From NCBI GenBank assembly GCA_017893485.1, contig CM030368.1, positions 179,052,504-179,116,503 on the forward strand: 64,000 bases of DNA, written 5' to 3'. The position numbers were made by a program, and so were the translations under genes. Positions 1-11,800 of this stretch are shown here, piece by piece. This DNA comes from Hemerocallis citrina. Its lineage: Eukaryota > Streptophyta > Magnoliopsida > Asparagales > Asphodelaceae. Position 1 is the stretch's first letter, and the number at the start of each line of letters is the position of its first letter. Below the pieces are notes generated by a model, which did no database searches, was not told where the DNA came from, and saw only the letters and a list, made by a program, of their open reading frames with translations.

Positions 1-45
1 ACGCTAGCAGAATCAGGGTATTCCACTCCACGTTGGCTAGAAAGA

Positions 46-223
46 CGATCTTGGATCAGATTGCATGTCCCGCTCTCAGCGAGGACGCTGAGTTCTTAAG
101 AGAGGGGGGGTTATGTGTAACACCCCGTACATAAGGTATATATATATACTTTATGTACGGGGTGTTACACATACTCCCCCCCCTTAAGAACTCAGCATCC
201 TCGCTGAGCCCGATCCAGGATCG

Positions 224-224
<1 letters not shown>
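46..224. repeat. Fold-back inverted repeat at an LTR start
   Basis: The sequence reads into itself about a 12-bp TA spacer near 137-148. The left arm (about 46-136) and right arm (149-224) each hold, in mirrored order, the end of a Ty3/gypsy interior, a G-rich polypurine tract and the LTR start TGTAACACCCCGTACATAA. The left arm has an extra stretch of about 17 bp near 59-75. Seen directly. Because each arm crosses the PPT/LTR boundary, the structure looks like a template-switch or inversion copy of the same junction rather than a MITE. Confidence 0.75.
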
Positions 225-292
<68 letters not shown>

Positions 293-709
293 TGAGAGGT
301 GTTAGTTGCGCTTATAGGATTATTGTGGGCTTAGTTGTTTAGGGTTTGGGCCATGATATATTGGTGTTGTTAGTTGTGTGTATTCAGCAGCATTTGGAGT
401 GGAGCTGGGTGCTTTGGTGTGCATGTGAGAAGGGGATGGTGTGTGCTTTGAACGAAATGCAAAGCACATATGGTGCACGTGTTAGATTTGAGTTGTGAGA
501 TGAGTTGGTGTGAGATTCATTGTCCCACGCCATTAGAGTGAAAAGAAAGTGAGAATATATATAGTATTGCCCGTGATCAATTGGTACCTAATAAACTATA
601 ACACCTTTTGTGAGGCAAGCCTGAGGTGGGCAGTTGTTAGGATGTGTTTTGTTCGTGTGTGCGCGCACGTGTAGCCGCGTAAGTAGCTGAGCGGGGCTCG
701 GGGTGTTAC
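116..709 (+). mobile_element. Ty3/gypsy LTR, rearranged
   Basis: An LTR starting TGTAACACCCC directly after a polypurine tract (about 100-112) and ending near GGGGTGTTACT at about 709. The body from 291 (agtgagaggtgttagttg) resembles the LTR fragment at 975-1147, so both belong to one family. The inverted piece at 149-224 and a (TA)n tract interrupt it. No coding sequence was seen. The right boundary is approximate because the terminal CA is not preserved. 710-844 looks like interior sequence ending in a purine-rich tract. Confidence 0.5.
225..290. repeat. (TA)n microsatellite
   Basis: About 33 uninterrupted TA dinucleotides inside the LTR-like sequence. The related LTR start at 845 has a short TATATATA followed by (AAT)n in the same place, so expansion probably began from an AT-rich seed in the LTR. 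Confidence 0.95.
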
Positions 710-844
710 TTGAACCAACTTGAGTCGGATCGTCACTGTGTCATAGTGTGCCTTCCCATGAGCACCGTCCCTGCCACATGAACATAGTCAATATTCCAAC
801 TCATGTTGTTGCTTGAACCAACTTGAGTTTGAGAAGGGGTATAA

Positions 845-891
845 TGTAACACCCTGTACTTAAGAGGTGTATATATATAATATTATATAGA

Positions 892-976
<85 letters not shown>

Positions 977-1147
977 TGAGAAGTGTGGTAGTTGGCCTAT
1001 AGGATGTCTATGGGCTATGGATTAATTGGATTAATATGGGAGCCTATAGAGTTGACTATGGGGCTTATGAAATGTGGCATTAAATGAAATGAAAATGAAA
1101 GAGAAGTGGCTGGAGTTGTGCTTGGACATGAGTTTTTTGGTCCCATA
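845..1147 (+). mobile_element. Truncated Ty3/gypsy LTR, with (AAT)n
   Basis: Starts TGTAACACCCTGTACTTAAG after a purine run (gagaaggggtataa), the same start as the LTR at 116. An (AAT)n microsatellite of about 28 units occupies 892-975. The sequence after it (tgtgagaagtgtggtagttggcctatagg) matches the other family member after its (TA)n. It ends where the next LTR begins at 1148, so it is a fragment. Confidence 0.6.
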
Positions 1148-2596
1148 TGTAACGCCCCGAATTCCAAATAAGGCTGAATTCGAAGTTTCACAGGATCTTT
1201 ACACTTTACTTCGTACAATTTTACAAGGAAATATGAACTTTTTATAATGCAACAGAGTCCTTTACATTTATAACACGGTGGAAGGTAAAATGAAGTACAA
1301 TAATATACAATTGCAACATCTTTAGCATTTAAATAGATCAACAGTAGCATATCAACTTTATATCTTCATGAAAAATCCAACTCCTGCATATAAAACGGTG
1401 GGCACGTCAGTTGCTTATAACTGACGAAAATGTTATACACGGTCATCCTCTCCATGCCTAAGGTATAACGATCTTAATATTTTAACAAACCACAAACTTG
1501 AATGCAAATTAAAGTATTAAATGTGACTACTCTAAACATATAAGTGTATGCAATGCCTTAATGCCTAATGCAGATATTTTACACTAAGATGACACTAATG
1601 CATACTTGTTCGGATTCTATGCATCCTATACTACATAGGTCCGAGGGCAAGCACCTACATACTCCACATTAAAAGGGTTCGATCCCTCGCCATGAAAACT
1701 ACCTAGTAATAAAACAAAGTTTAGACATTCCACGAGTATGGATCCTAGTCCCGGACTCCACCGCCCGACTGTTATACAGACTTCTCGTCGTGCGAACATC
1801 CCGCAAGTGCCCATTTAGCCCCGGTATACGTATATACACTGGAGCACGGCAAACTATCAGCCCGACTATGCATAGTCCCGGATTTAAAATAAAAGCTCGT
1901 CTCCATCGAAGCAACCACAGTCCCGAAATCCACCGCCCAACTATATAGAAGCGCCCCACTTACATTTGCCCAAGTTTACTACATCTTCACTTAGTGCCTA
2001 GTTCTTAAGTTCAAGACATGAATCAATTACAACACCTAGAGTTAGTTTTACCCCTTACTAGACTTAATCACAAATACCGAGATGGCTCACCTAGCCATAG
2101 CTCAAAATAAGTCAATCATTTATTTCAACAATTGCCGGTACCCGGGGTCTCACTAAACCTCTAGATCACAATCTTTCAATTACTAGAATCCATGGGTATT
2201 CATACCCTTCAATAATCATGTATTAAACTTCATTATATTCATATCTTCAACTTAATCAACCTCATGAAATTCAATTTATTCACCCAATCACAATTCTTTC
2301 AAAACAAACAACGTTTCCTTTCATGAACTCATAATATAGAGTAATCACTTAAAATCTCATAATTTGATCACTCACCGTAATTTATACACCTTCAAGTATT
2401 CTTACTCAAACAAATAATTATAAAATCTCACTTAGGAGGAAAGTCAATTGCAATGTCAAAAATTAATTCTTCTTATAATTCAAGTTTAAAACCCAAGTTA
2501 GAGAACTCCATTTCTTAAAAAAATGTTTCAAGAACGAAAGTCAGAGAACACAAATATTCCAAAAAATGTTTTTTGAACCCAAGTCAGAGAACACAA

Positions 2597-2652
2597 GGAT
2601 TCGAATCCAGAACCAGAAAGGAAACAGCCTAACGCCCAAACCACAGGGGCAA
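2597..2652 (-). other. tRNA-like pol III A/B-box module in LTR
   Basis: On the minus strand an A-box-like TTGCCCCTGTGG is followed by a B-box-like GGATTCGAATCC about 32 bases later, on the same strand as the LTR. Similar modules sit in the other long LTRs here (14876-15089 and 29713-29923). There is no cloverleaf, so it is not called a tRNA gene. It may be the head of an old SINE or a captured tRNA-like promoter. Confidence 0.45.
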
Positions 2653-3100
2653 GTGCACCCACGGTGAAGGTATTCAAAATGAGTTTTATATGCTCAAACC
2701 CTCTCTATTACTCTCTTTTAAAATTTTACTCTTTCGGAAAACCAATTCACAACACCGAATAGACGAACTCACGCACTCTAAAATTAATCTGAGAACAGTA
2801 AAATGAATTCTAATGCAATAATAGATCCACACAATTGAAATTTTTCACCGTGTGAAAAGTAACTCGAATGTCGTTATAATTTGTGAAATGTCAATTTTAC
2901 TCAATAAAAATATACTTTTTCATGTCCAATAATAATACAAGAATTTTTCTCATGGTGAATAAACTCATAAACCATCTACTTTTCTAAAGTGAACACACGT
3001 CAACAATTCACATGCTAATTCACACAAATTTTAATTCCTTCAAGTCCATTTTAATCAACAAGCACTTTACTTAAATTTTTAGAGTATCTACTATCACACA

Positions 3101-3319
3101 CATCACAATTCATGAGAGCAAACTAAATAATTCTACATTAGCAATTTAATTTTAGGGTAATCTACACATACAACCACTCAATAATTTAGAAAGCATAAAA
3201 GATCACCCACATCACAATTCATGAGAGCAAACTAAACAATTCTACATTAGCAATTTAATTTTAGGGTAATCTACACATATAACTACTCAATAATTTAGAA
3301 AGCATAAAAGATCACCCAC
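3101..3319. repeat. Two-copy 109-bp tandem duplication in LTR
   Basis: catcacaattcatgagagc recurs at 3101 and 3210, and the copies are nearly identical through gatcaccca. It lies inside the LTR, about 200 bp from its TATA box, in the putative transcribed leader. Confidence 0.9.
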
Positions 3320-3520
3320 CTATTAGGAGAAACTAAAAGTAATTCCGCCTTCAAAAAGGTACTCCGAACTCCACAAAATCGAGCCACAAACCCAACTCCG
3401 AAAGCCTCCGAGCACGCTGCCGCTTCTCTCCTCCTCTCTTAATTACTCACGGCAATTTAGTGAAAAATAGGTTTTTTTTTGGTTAACAGTGGATAGATAG
3501 AGTAGGGGTGAATGAATAGA

Positions 3521-3528
3521 TTTATATA
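3521..3528 (-). promoter_or_regulatory. Putative LTR TATA box
   Basis: The minus strand reads CCTATATAAATC, about 385 bases inside the U3 end of the 1148-3910 LTR. The related LTRs have TATAAATA boxes at 31026-31035 and 35258-35266. Confidence 0.5.
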
Positions 3529-3910
3529 GGATCTTAATGTTCCGTTATAAAACCAACTCCACGTTTCCTCCCTACTTCCACACACACCCGAGTTGCGGCC
3601 CACTCTCTCTCCAACCGCACACCACTCTCCACTAACTCGAAAACACGTGCACGTGCAGTGCATGAGTACACACAAAAAAATTAATTAATTAATCTTATAA
3701 TTAAAATTTAATTTATTTATTCAACGGGTTATTAGGTTTAGGGGTTTAATAAAAAACTAAATAAAAGATAGTGAAAAAAATGGATTCATGCATACTACAA
3801 AATAAATACAATTGAGAGGAACGAACAAAAATAAAGTTTGCACGTGTGTTGCACGTGCAAAAATTTTGAAAAAGTACTTTTAATTAAAATAAATTATACG
3901 GAATGTGACA

Positions 3911-3926
3911 ACACTCCCTCCTTAGA
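3911..3926 (-). promoter_or_regulatory. Polypurine tract of the chromovirus
   Basis: The minus strand reads CTAAGGAGGGAGTGT directly before the LTR start TGTCACA. This is the expected second-strand primer position and fixes the element's orientation as minus. Confidence 0.7.
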
Positions 3927-3992
3927 ATAGTTCCATCCTCGGAACTACAATTAAGAGTGAGAAAGACAAAGAAAGAAAAGTGTTTACAAATT

Positions 3993-4246
3993 TTAGTTAA
4001 AAAGCTCAGGGTGATCTCTCACCATCCTGTCCTCTGATTCCCAAGTGGCCTCCTCAATAAATTGGTTCCTCCAAACGGCCTTGACCATAGGTATTGTCTT
4101 ATTTCTCAAGACCTTCTCTCGTCGATCCACAATCTCTACCGGATGCTTTGCATAGCTCAAATCCAATTGTAGACCCTCTGGCACTTCTGGTAAATGATGA
4201 CTTGGATGCGGAATTTAATCTCGTAACATAGATACATGGAAGACAT
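3993..4246 (-). pseudogene. Chromovirus integrase C-terminus and chromodomain (remnant)
   Basis: Reading down from 4246, the frame begins with the conserved integrase tail NVFHVSMLR, passes one in-frame TAA, then gives a 63-residue stretch with the chromodomain-like end VWRNQFIEEATWESEDRM and a terminal HPELF. In chromoviruses this region follows the integrase and is thought to guide insertion into heterochromatin (family knowledge). Only about 85 codons remain. The copia element at 4247 cuts off everything upstream, so protease, RT and the integrase core are absent. Confidence 0.85.
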
Positions 4247-4450
4247 TGTCAAAGAAATCTACCCTCAACTCGTAGTGCTAATAGCAGAAGTGCTCCACAA
4301 GCAATAGAAACTCCCAAGAAATAGATGAACCAAGAAAAAGCCACCACAATATGCGAGATCTCACAAGAACACAATCAACATGCAGAGATAACCAATACTT
4401 CTTATTCCCCAAAGAAATACAAAGACTACAAAAGAGATTACAACTCTCAA

Positions 4451-4494
<44 letters not shown>

Positions 4495-4994
4495 ACCTTT
4501 AAAACACTCGACACAATCCCCTTTTGAAGTTGAACAATGATAACGGCTCACCAAATCTCTCTCATTGGATGATCAAGGATTAACTAAAGCCTAGAGTTTA
4601 TGGCCATATATATAGCCCCTAAGTAAACCCTAAAAGATAAACACAAATATAGCAATTGGACCTTTAAACTTGTTAGCCCAAAAACAATCAGCGTCGAAGT
4701 CGGTCGACCGCACCCCTAGTGACGGCCGACTGCAACGTGTAGAACCAACTCCGAGAGCTGACCGGTTGATTGCACCCCCTAGGTCGGTCGAACGTCCTCT
4801 CCTCTGTTGGACTTATACACTCGAAGAACTCTCAGCCTAGGTTCGTTCGACCGCACCCCCTGGTCGGTCGTCCGCAACCCTCCAGACTACTTCTACTTCG
4901 CTGCTTGTCTTCTCTTGCTTCTTTGTCTCCTCCTCTTCTTCTCCAAATTCAAGTACCCCGTGCCTACGTGTATTTGAGGCCGCAATTCCTAACA
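4247..4994 (-). repeat. Copia 3' LTR
   Basis: On the minus strand it starts TGTTAGGAATTGCGG after the purine-rich AAGTGGGAGAT and ends GACA at 4247. The end matches the truncated LTR at 6880-7077 apart from a 6-base insertion. It holds a (CT)n tract (about 4450-4493) and three imperfect GGTCGGTCGACCGCACCCC-like motifs between 4690 and 4880. Confidence 0.8.
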
Positions 4995-5152
4995 ATCTCC
5001 CACTTGGACCAAATACACCATACTTCAAAGTTATTGCAATCTTCCCTCGCATTATCTCTGCCATCTCCCACTTTCATGGAAGACCCAAGTACTTCACACT
5101 CTCATGAAGCGCACCTCCACCACTCCACCATGTGGAGTGCACCAACCACCCC

Positions 5153-6853
5153 TCATCGCCTTATGAAGGATGTGCTCCACCAATCGTATAGAGCACGAAT
5201 ATCGGAGAAACAACCTCCCGTGTCGGATTCCGTGTTATGAGACTCCCCAACTCGCAAAATCTCCATCAACACCGGACATGGTTCAAAGTCTCTCAATGCA
5301 CCCTCTGTATTAGAAACCTCCGTGGACGACGCCTCCATAAACTCCATAGATTGTTCAACCCCTACAGTCCCAATTTGATTATCCTCATAGACATCACCCT
5401 GCATATCGATACCAGTGCTCTCTACTTCACAAGAGCGACTTGAAGCTTCAACTGCCAATTTACAAAGTACCCTCACCGCAGCAACGTCTTGCCCACTAGG
5501 ATCACTTCCATGGCCAGCAGCTCCCACTAAATTAGTAACCTCCCCTCCATAACTAAAAAAACTCGGTTGCACCCCACACAACCAACTACTCGATTCCGGA
5601 TGAGAGTCAACTACAGGAGAAATGCCCCTCTCGTTTCTAAGCAAATACAGCGTTCCCTCATGCTTTCCTTTTGCAATCACCCTTGAACCTGCAGCTATAC
5701 ACCACTCCCCACTACCAACTGTAGTAGACAACTCTTCTTTGTCTAGCCTTCCAATCGAGATAAGATTTTTCTTCAAGTCTGGAACATGCCTTGTCTCCCG
5801 CAAGACAACACTTTGATCAGCAATGGTGTTCACGCGAACAGTACCAACCCCGTGTACAGGACACCGGTGACCATTCCCCATAATCACATCTCCAAAAGAA
5901 CCCTCCTCGTAGTCATTAAATATTTCTCTCCTCGGAGTGCAATGAAAAGAAGCTCCTGAATCAATACACCAATCTTGAGCGCCCAACTCCTCCCAAGCTG
6001 ATAAGCATAACTCTTCAACAAGCCCTCCTTGGACTTCCTTTGGGTTATCACTCTTCGGTTTCTCCTGCTTCTTCTTCATATAAGCCTTACAACTGTGCAT
6101 CATGTGACTCTTCTTGTGACAATACCAGCACTCAGGCCCATGTCCCCCATCGCTGTCATCAGACCCACTCTCAGATGAACTATTCTGATCCTTTCTTCTT
6201 CGACTGCTCTTAGATCTCCCACGTCTCTTCTCAACGTACATAACTGAATCTCTAGAAGATGATGATGGATATCTCCTATTTCTCACCCTTCTCACATCCT
6301 CGTTCAGAATGCGACTCACCACATCCTGTAGAGTCGTCGAATCTGTCATAGTGCCTGTAATAGTCTGTTCTACCGTACCATAACTATCGAGTAAAGTAGA
6401 TAGAAGTAACAATGACTGCCTCCTCTCTGAAAACTTCAAACCTGCAGCTTCCATCTAGTTGTAAACCATACAGTAATTGTTCACATGCTCTGCTACTGAA
6501 CCCCCTTCCTTCAACTTCATATTAACCAATTTCTTCAGATGAGGAATTTGATTAGATGCTGACGGTTTCTCATACATATCCATGAGAATCTCCATAGCCT
6601 TCTTTGTGGTCTTTGCCTTCGAGATATGAAATAACGCCTTCCTACTCAGCCCCAACTAAATATGCCCCAGCACCTTCTAATCCAAATGATTCCAATCCGC
6701 CAAGACCTTCGCATCCTTGTTTGAACCTTCCGGCTTCTCATCAAACAACGGACCATCAAGATCTTTCTGACGAAGATACGCTATCAACTGAATCTTCCAC
6801 ATCGCGAAGTCACTCCCATCGAATTTCTCGATCGTCATCTTGTTATCGACCAT
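5153..6853 (-). pseudogene. Copia gag-protease polyprotein (degenerate)
   Basis: The start is taken at MVDNKMTIEKF (6853), just below the PBS. One frame runs to 5153 with three in-frame TAG stops (6675-6677, 6656-6658, 6455-6457). After the last, 433 residues stay open. They contain a CCHC zinc knuckle (CWYCHKKSHMMHSC), an aspartic protease motif (CIDSGASFH) and a gag-pre-integrase segment ending near GTLYLL. The next 130 residues match no integrase I recognise, and there is no RT. Gag packages the RNA and the protease matures it (family knowledge). Confidence 0.85.
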
Positions 6854-6865
6854 CTCGAACCAACT

Positions 6866-6877
6866 GCTCTGATACCA
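6866..6877 (-). promoter_or_regulatory. Copia primer-binding site (tRNA-iMet type)
   Basis: The minus strand reads TGGTATCAGAGC, the usual initiator-methionine tRNA primer site of plant copia elements, two bases inside the LTR end at 6880. Confidence 0.9.
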
Positions 6878-6879
6878 CT

Positions 6880-7077
6880 TGTCGGAGAAATCCAACTCAT
6901 AGTGCTAATAGCGAAAGTGCACCACAAGCAATAGAAACTCCCAAGAAATAGATGAACCAAGAACAAGCCACCACAAAATACAAGATCTCACAAGAACACA
7001 ATCAATATGTAGAGATAACCAATACTTCTTATTCCCCAAAGAAATACAAAGATTACAAAAGCGATTACAAATCTCAA
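6880..7077 (-). repeat. Truncated copia 5' LTR
   Basis: Matches the proximal 200 bp of the LTR at 4247-4994. Similarity stops near 7077, just before the (CT)n tract of the intact copy, where AT-rich sequence matching 36084 onward begins. Confidence 0.75.
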
Positions 7078-7487
7078 TAAAAAAAATATAAGAAAATTGT
7101 TTATACATTTTATGACGTAATTGCTACGTACATAGAGAACACGTGCATTATACGTGCAGAAAATCGAAAAAAATGCATTTTATTCAAAATAGGGGGAAAA
7201 TAAATTTCCGCTTTATAAAATAGATTTAAATACATAAAATAAATAATTTAAACACATAGAAAATATTGTACGTAGCGGTGGAGACACGTGCATCAAAAAT
7301 ACGTAAAGAGCACGTAAAACCCAAAGATTGAAATTTAATATTTTTGTTGACTCAAAATAGGGTAAAATTAATACTGAAAATGCATAAATAGTCGGTAATC
7401 AAAATACGTAGTGAAAACACGTTACAAAATACACATGCGTAACACACAAGGACAAAATTATCATTTCCAATTTTGTGGGGTGTTACA
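7078..7487 (-). repeat. 3' LTR (start only) of the LARD-like element
   Basis: Nearly collinear with 36084-36485, including acgtaattgctacgta, the cacgtgcattatacgtgc motif and the end ttttgtggggtgttaca. The polypurine tract CCTAAGGGGCGCAGAG (minus, 7488-7503) lies next to it. The rest is lost at the copia junction. Confidence 0.8.
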
Positions 7488-7503
7488 CTCTGCGCCCCTT
7501 AGG

Positions 7504-8110
7504 ATAGTTCCGTCCCCAGAACTTGCTAGGATAAAAGTTGTATTTTGTACACGCCAAAGAAAATATTATTATTATACTTAGAAAACTGCAAACAACAAGG
7601 AAAAGTATGAAAATACGCAATAAGAAAAACAAGACAAACTCTTTACAAGAAAACTATGAGTATCAAAATTTTATAAGAACGAAACGAGAAAACTCACATA
7701 GGGAAGTAAATATAACCATAAAGATAGGATAGATTTTTCATACAAAACTACTATTAAGGAAAACATTAGATAGAAGGAAAAATCAATTAAGTCCTTAATT
7801 TCGGAATAGTTTGGAAAACAATGCAATAAAGAGAAACATAATCAATGGGTAATTTATAAATAGGTTTAATAGTATAAGAAAATATTTATTTGAAAAATAT
7901 TGAATGTTGAAAAGTATTATGATAAAATTCATGAAAAAATAATTTGAAAGGGAAGTGTGTAATGTATCATGAATGTAGGGCCCACCAACCACGCTTCCGC
8001 TGTACCACTCTGATACCCAGGAAAAATGTACTTGTATACAATCTCACATCAATGTATACGAGGAAAACATCATGAATGAAAGTTCAATAACTACCTCATT
8101 CACGACTCCA
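7504..8110. other. Non-coding interior of the LARD-like element
   Basis: AT-rich sequence without recognisable coding content. A second PBS-like string (minus, GGGTATCAGAGTGG near 8008-8020) occurs but has no adjacent LTR end. The segment resumes at 12821-12953 after the LINE. Confidence 0.5.
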
Positions 8111-8151
8111 ACCATCCAATATGAAATTAATGGGCCCAATGAGGGTCCAAA

Positions 8152-8892
8152 ATGCCTTTTTGTGTCTCTGGGACTAGTAGCACAGGAGTTACGCACACTC
8201 AGACACTGTCTACGACAGATAGCGGGCCCAACGAGGGGACCGTAGTGGAGAATACCACTATTAGTTTTGTTTTGCAGGCCTATGGGCTCAATGAGGAGTC
8301 CGCAGTGAGAGTGACTACTCTACAGCAGGAAGGTCTATATACAGATAGTGAGGAGGATCTAGAGGGGCAACTCAACCTGGATGAAGAATTCGCATTCACC
8401 GATGAGGAGTCAGAGGATCTTGAGTTCATTGCTAACACTCAGAGGGAGATCTCTCCTGAGATGGTACTATCCACACTCCCAGAGTCAGCACCCGGAGGTA
8501 GCTCTGGATCATTTCGTAGGACAGTTGGGTTCAGAGTTCAGCACTCGCCCAAGATGGCTCATGTGGAGTCCTTGGATGATTATCTTGAGGTAGCAGCGGC
8601 AGCCAAAGCTTCTAAATACGACAATGGAGGTACGACTAACTTTTTAGCTTCTATATTAAATTTCATGTCAGACTATGAGGTTTTTTTACTAGCCGAAACA
8701 TGTGGGTTAGAGGTATGGGACACAAAGCGCAATGCTTTACTTCTCAATAAAATCAGGGGTTGGAAAACTGATAGGGTAAAAACTAGTTCTGAGAATGCCC
8801 TTGGAAACGACGCTGGGCCAACAGTCATTCACGAGGATGTAGCCGGCCCCACACCCACTCCAATGATCTCCAATTACAATGTCCCCCAATGA
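8152..8892 (+). pseudogene. LINE ORF1 C-terminal fragment
   Basis: An open frame of 246 codons starting 25 bases inside the truncated 5' end. The true ORF1 start is lost, so the ATG at 8152 is only the first in-frame methionine. The product is acidic and Ser/Thr-rich, with no zinc knuckle. Its TGA (8890-8892) overlaps the ORF2 ATG at 8889 as ATGA. Plant L1 ORF1 proteins bind the element RNA (family knowledge); that function rests on position only. Confidence 0.6.
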
Positions 8893-11800
8893 ATATACTA
8901 TTCTGGAATGTTTAGGGGCTGGGGGATAGGGGGAAGAGAGATATGGTAAGGGACGTCATTAGCAACTCCAAGGCGGAAGTAGTAGGGTTACAGGAGACCA
9001 AACTCCAGCACGGGCTCAAACTCAAAAGAATTGGAGGTAACAGAATCAAGGAGTGGTTGTTACGTCCATCAGCAAGAGCCTCAGGAGGGATTTCTATAGG
9101 GTTCAATTCAGATATTCTCTCCTGCGTAGAGGATTACAGTGGAACGTTCTCCTTGACTGCCCGACTTAAGCGACGTTCCGATGATTGGGTGCAGACGGTG
9201 ACTGTTGTCTACAGGCCGAATGTGGCCACAAACCGAGAGGCCTTCTAGCAAGAACTTGTCGACATTCAGCAGCGCTGGTCGGGGACTTGGATTGTGGGTG
9301 GGGACTTCAACATCACTAGATTTGCATTTGAGCACAAGGGGAGAGGCGCCAGCGACAGTCACAGAGAGGAGTTCAATAGAGTGATCACGAAACTAGAGCT
9401 GATCGATATCCCAATCAATGACAGACTTTTCACTTGGTCTAATATGCAAGCGGCTCTGGTTATGGCCAAGTTGGACAGGATTCTAGTCTCCATGGATTGG
9501 GAAGCTAAATTTCCACTAGCTTTGGCTAGAGCGATCCCTAGACCAACATCATATCACACCCCGATCCTTCTCGATGCAGGGATTCGGGGAGCCCATAGGC
9601 CTAGGAAATTCAGATTTGAAAAGGCCTGGTTGGAAATTCAGGGATTCCATCACATGGTTATGGAGAATTGGACGCTCCCAATTGCTGGCAGGGATGCAGT
9701 TTCTCGATGGTGTGGAAAAATTCGAAGACTGAGAAAGAGGCTCTGTAGATGGAATCAGTCTAGATTCTCAACCATCTGGCATGCCAAAGAGTCCTATCTG
9801 GAAGGAATTGATGAGCTAGAGAGGGTAGAAGAGACTAGAGTCCTAACGCAGGAAGAGCGAAACAGGCTATTAGAGTTCCGAGATAACATTGCCAATCTTT
9901 ATAGACTGGAAGAGATCAAATGGCAACAAAGGTCTAGGATTTCGTGGCTCAAAGAGAGAGACTCGAATACGGCCTACTTCCACCGTGTTGCAAGCGCAAG
10001 AAGGAGATCTAATCTTATCCTATCAATTCAGACAGATACAGGAACCTCGCAAGATGAAAAGGTGATTTCCGCAACCTTTCAGACTTTCTATAAGGGTCTC
10101 TTCGGGAGGAAGAATGATTTTAGGATCCCAATGAGCGAGGACTACTGGCAAGCGTATCAGAATGAATCAGGACAAAACTTATCCTCCTTGGAGGCACCTT
10201 TCTCGGAAATGGAAGTCAAAACGGCCATCAACCAGATGGGAGCAGACAAGTTGCCTGGGCCAGATGGCTTTCCTATGATGTTCTTCCAAGTGTTCTGGGA
10301 AGAAATTAAAGGAGACTTTATGGATTTAATGGAGGAATTTTTTCACAACAGTCTAAGGCTAGGAATGTTCAACTTTGCAGAAGTTGTGCTGATTCCCAAA
10401 CGAGAGGAATCTAAGAGCGTAGGGGATTTTAGACCAATTAGCCTGATAAACTACTCGGCAAAGATCATCACTAAGGTCCTAGCAATCCGCTTGGGAAGTA
10501 TTATGAACAGTCTTATCAGTAGGACCCAGACAGGTTTCATTAAGGGCAAATGTATTCTAGACTGTGTGGCTACCGCTGAACAAGCTATCCACCACTGCCA
10601 CAAGAGCAACTCCAAGAACTTCCTCCTTAAGCTGGATTTTGAGAAGGCATACGACTCCGTTGACTGGGAGTGCTTGCTAGAGGCTCTCAGAGGGAGAGGT
10701 TTCGGGGACAAATGGATAAGATGGATCAAATAATGTTTACAATCTAGTAAAACGGTAATTTCAGTGAATGGGCTGCCCGGTCCATCGTTCCCTTGCAAGA
10801 AGGGACTCCGGCAGGGGGATCCGCTATCCCCACTTCTATTTACTATTGTAGCAGATGTGCTAAGAGGTATGCTAGAAAACTGTCACAGAAAAGGGGGGAT
10901 AACGCATGTGGCCAGCAGCACCTCTAATCAGGGGTGCAAGATCCTACAATATGCTGATGACATCCTACTCTTTGGAAATGGGACTAGAGCTGAAACAATC
11001 TGCTTTAAAGGGGCCATCTACTGTTTTGAAGCCTGGTCAGGCCTAAGGATAAATTTTCACAAGAGCACGTTGGTTCCCATTACACTATCAGAAGTAGAAG
11101 CACGGGAGCATGCCACCATTCTAAACTGCTCGACGGAGGAGTTCCCAATCAAATATTTAGGGCTTCCACTTAGACCAGGGAGACTTACTAAGGCTGACTG
11201 GTTACCTATTATAGACAGGGTGGAGGACAGACTGTCTGGATGGAAAGGTAAATCGCTCTCTCTCTCGGGGGCAGAGTGGTACTCATCAACTCAGTGTTGT
11301 CCAATCTGCCCATATACTATATGTCGTTTTTTGAACTCCCAAAGTGGGTGATCCAAAGGATTGACCGAATCTGAAAAAGATTCCTTTGGAAAGGGGCAAT
11401 TTCAAATAAGGGAGGCTACCACCTCATTAAATGGAGTATCGCCTGCATGAAGAAGAGACATGGAGGGCTAGGTATCATTGACCTTAGAGATATGAACCTT
11501 GCCCTCCTGGGGAAATGGTGGTGGAAAGTTTTTCATCACTGCGGGGAAGGATGGCAGGATTTTATTCAACCTTACCTTCGAGGAAAAGGGACGAGAAGTT
11601 TAGGCTTTCGAGTTGGGTCTAAAGTCTCTCGCTTCTGGAAAGGAATTGCCAAAGCCAGCGGACCATTCAATTCAGCAGTAACGTCTATTATTGGTAATGG
11701 ACGGTCCACCAGATTTTGGTGGGACAAATAGTGTGGTCCCCATGCTCTTAAGGAAAGTTTCCCAGAGCTGTATGAAAAAATGATTCGACCGAATATTTCT

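Larger units (their letters stand above)
1148..3910 (-). mobile_element. Long 3' LTR of a chromovirus-type Ty3/gypsy element
   Basis: Bounded by TG at 1148 (TGTAACGCCCCGAATTCC) and CA at 3910; on the minus strand it runs TGTCACATTCCG to GGGGCGTTACA. A purine tract and a pol C-terminus lie just above 3910, so it is the 3' LTR of a minus-strand element. It is about 2.76 kb, long for gypsy but usual for Tekay/Del-like chromoviruses (family knowledge). It holds a TATA box, a 109-bp tandem duplication and a tRNA-like module. The low-coordinate end is related to those at 12968 and 28157, so these LTRs form one superfamily. Confidence 0.8.
4247..7077 (-). mobile_element. Ty1/copia element, gag-protease only, 5' LTR truncated
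   Basis: A minus-strand element: truncated 5' LTR (6880-7077), PBS (6866-6877), gag-protease pseudogene, then directly a PPT and a 3' LTR (4247-4994). RT, RNase H and most of integrase are missing, so it could only have moved with help. It sits inside the chromovirus pol end. The right junction near 7077 passes into an unrelated long LTR, so a matching target duplication cannot be shown. Confidence 0.8.

Noticed and set aside
4325..4540. Coding frame through the (CT)n tract
   Set aside because: Simple-repeat translation inside the copia LTR.
8008..8020. Second primer-binding site
   Set aside because: It resembles TGGTATCAGAG but has no neighbouring LTR end.
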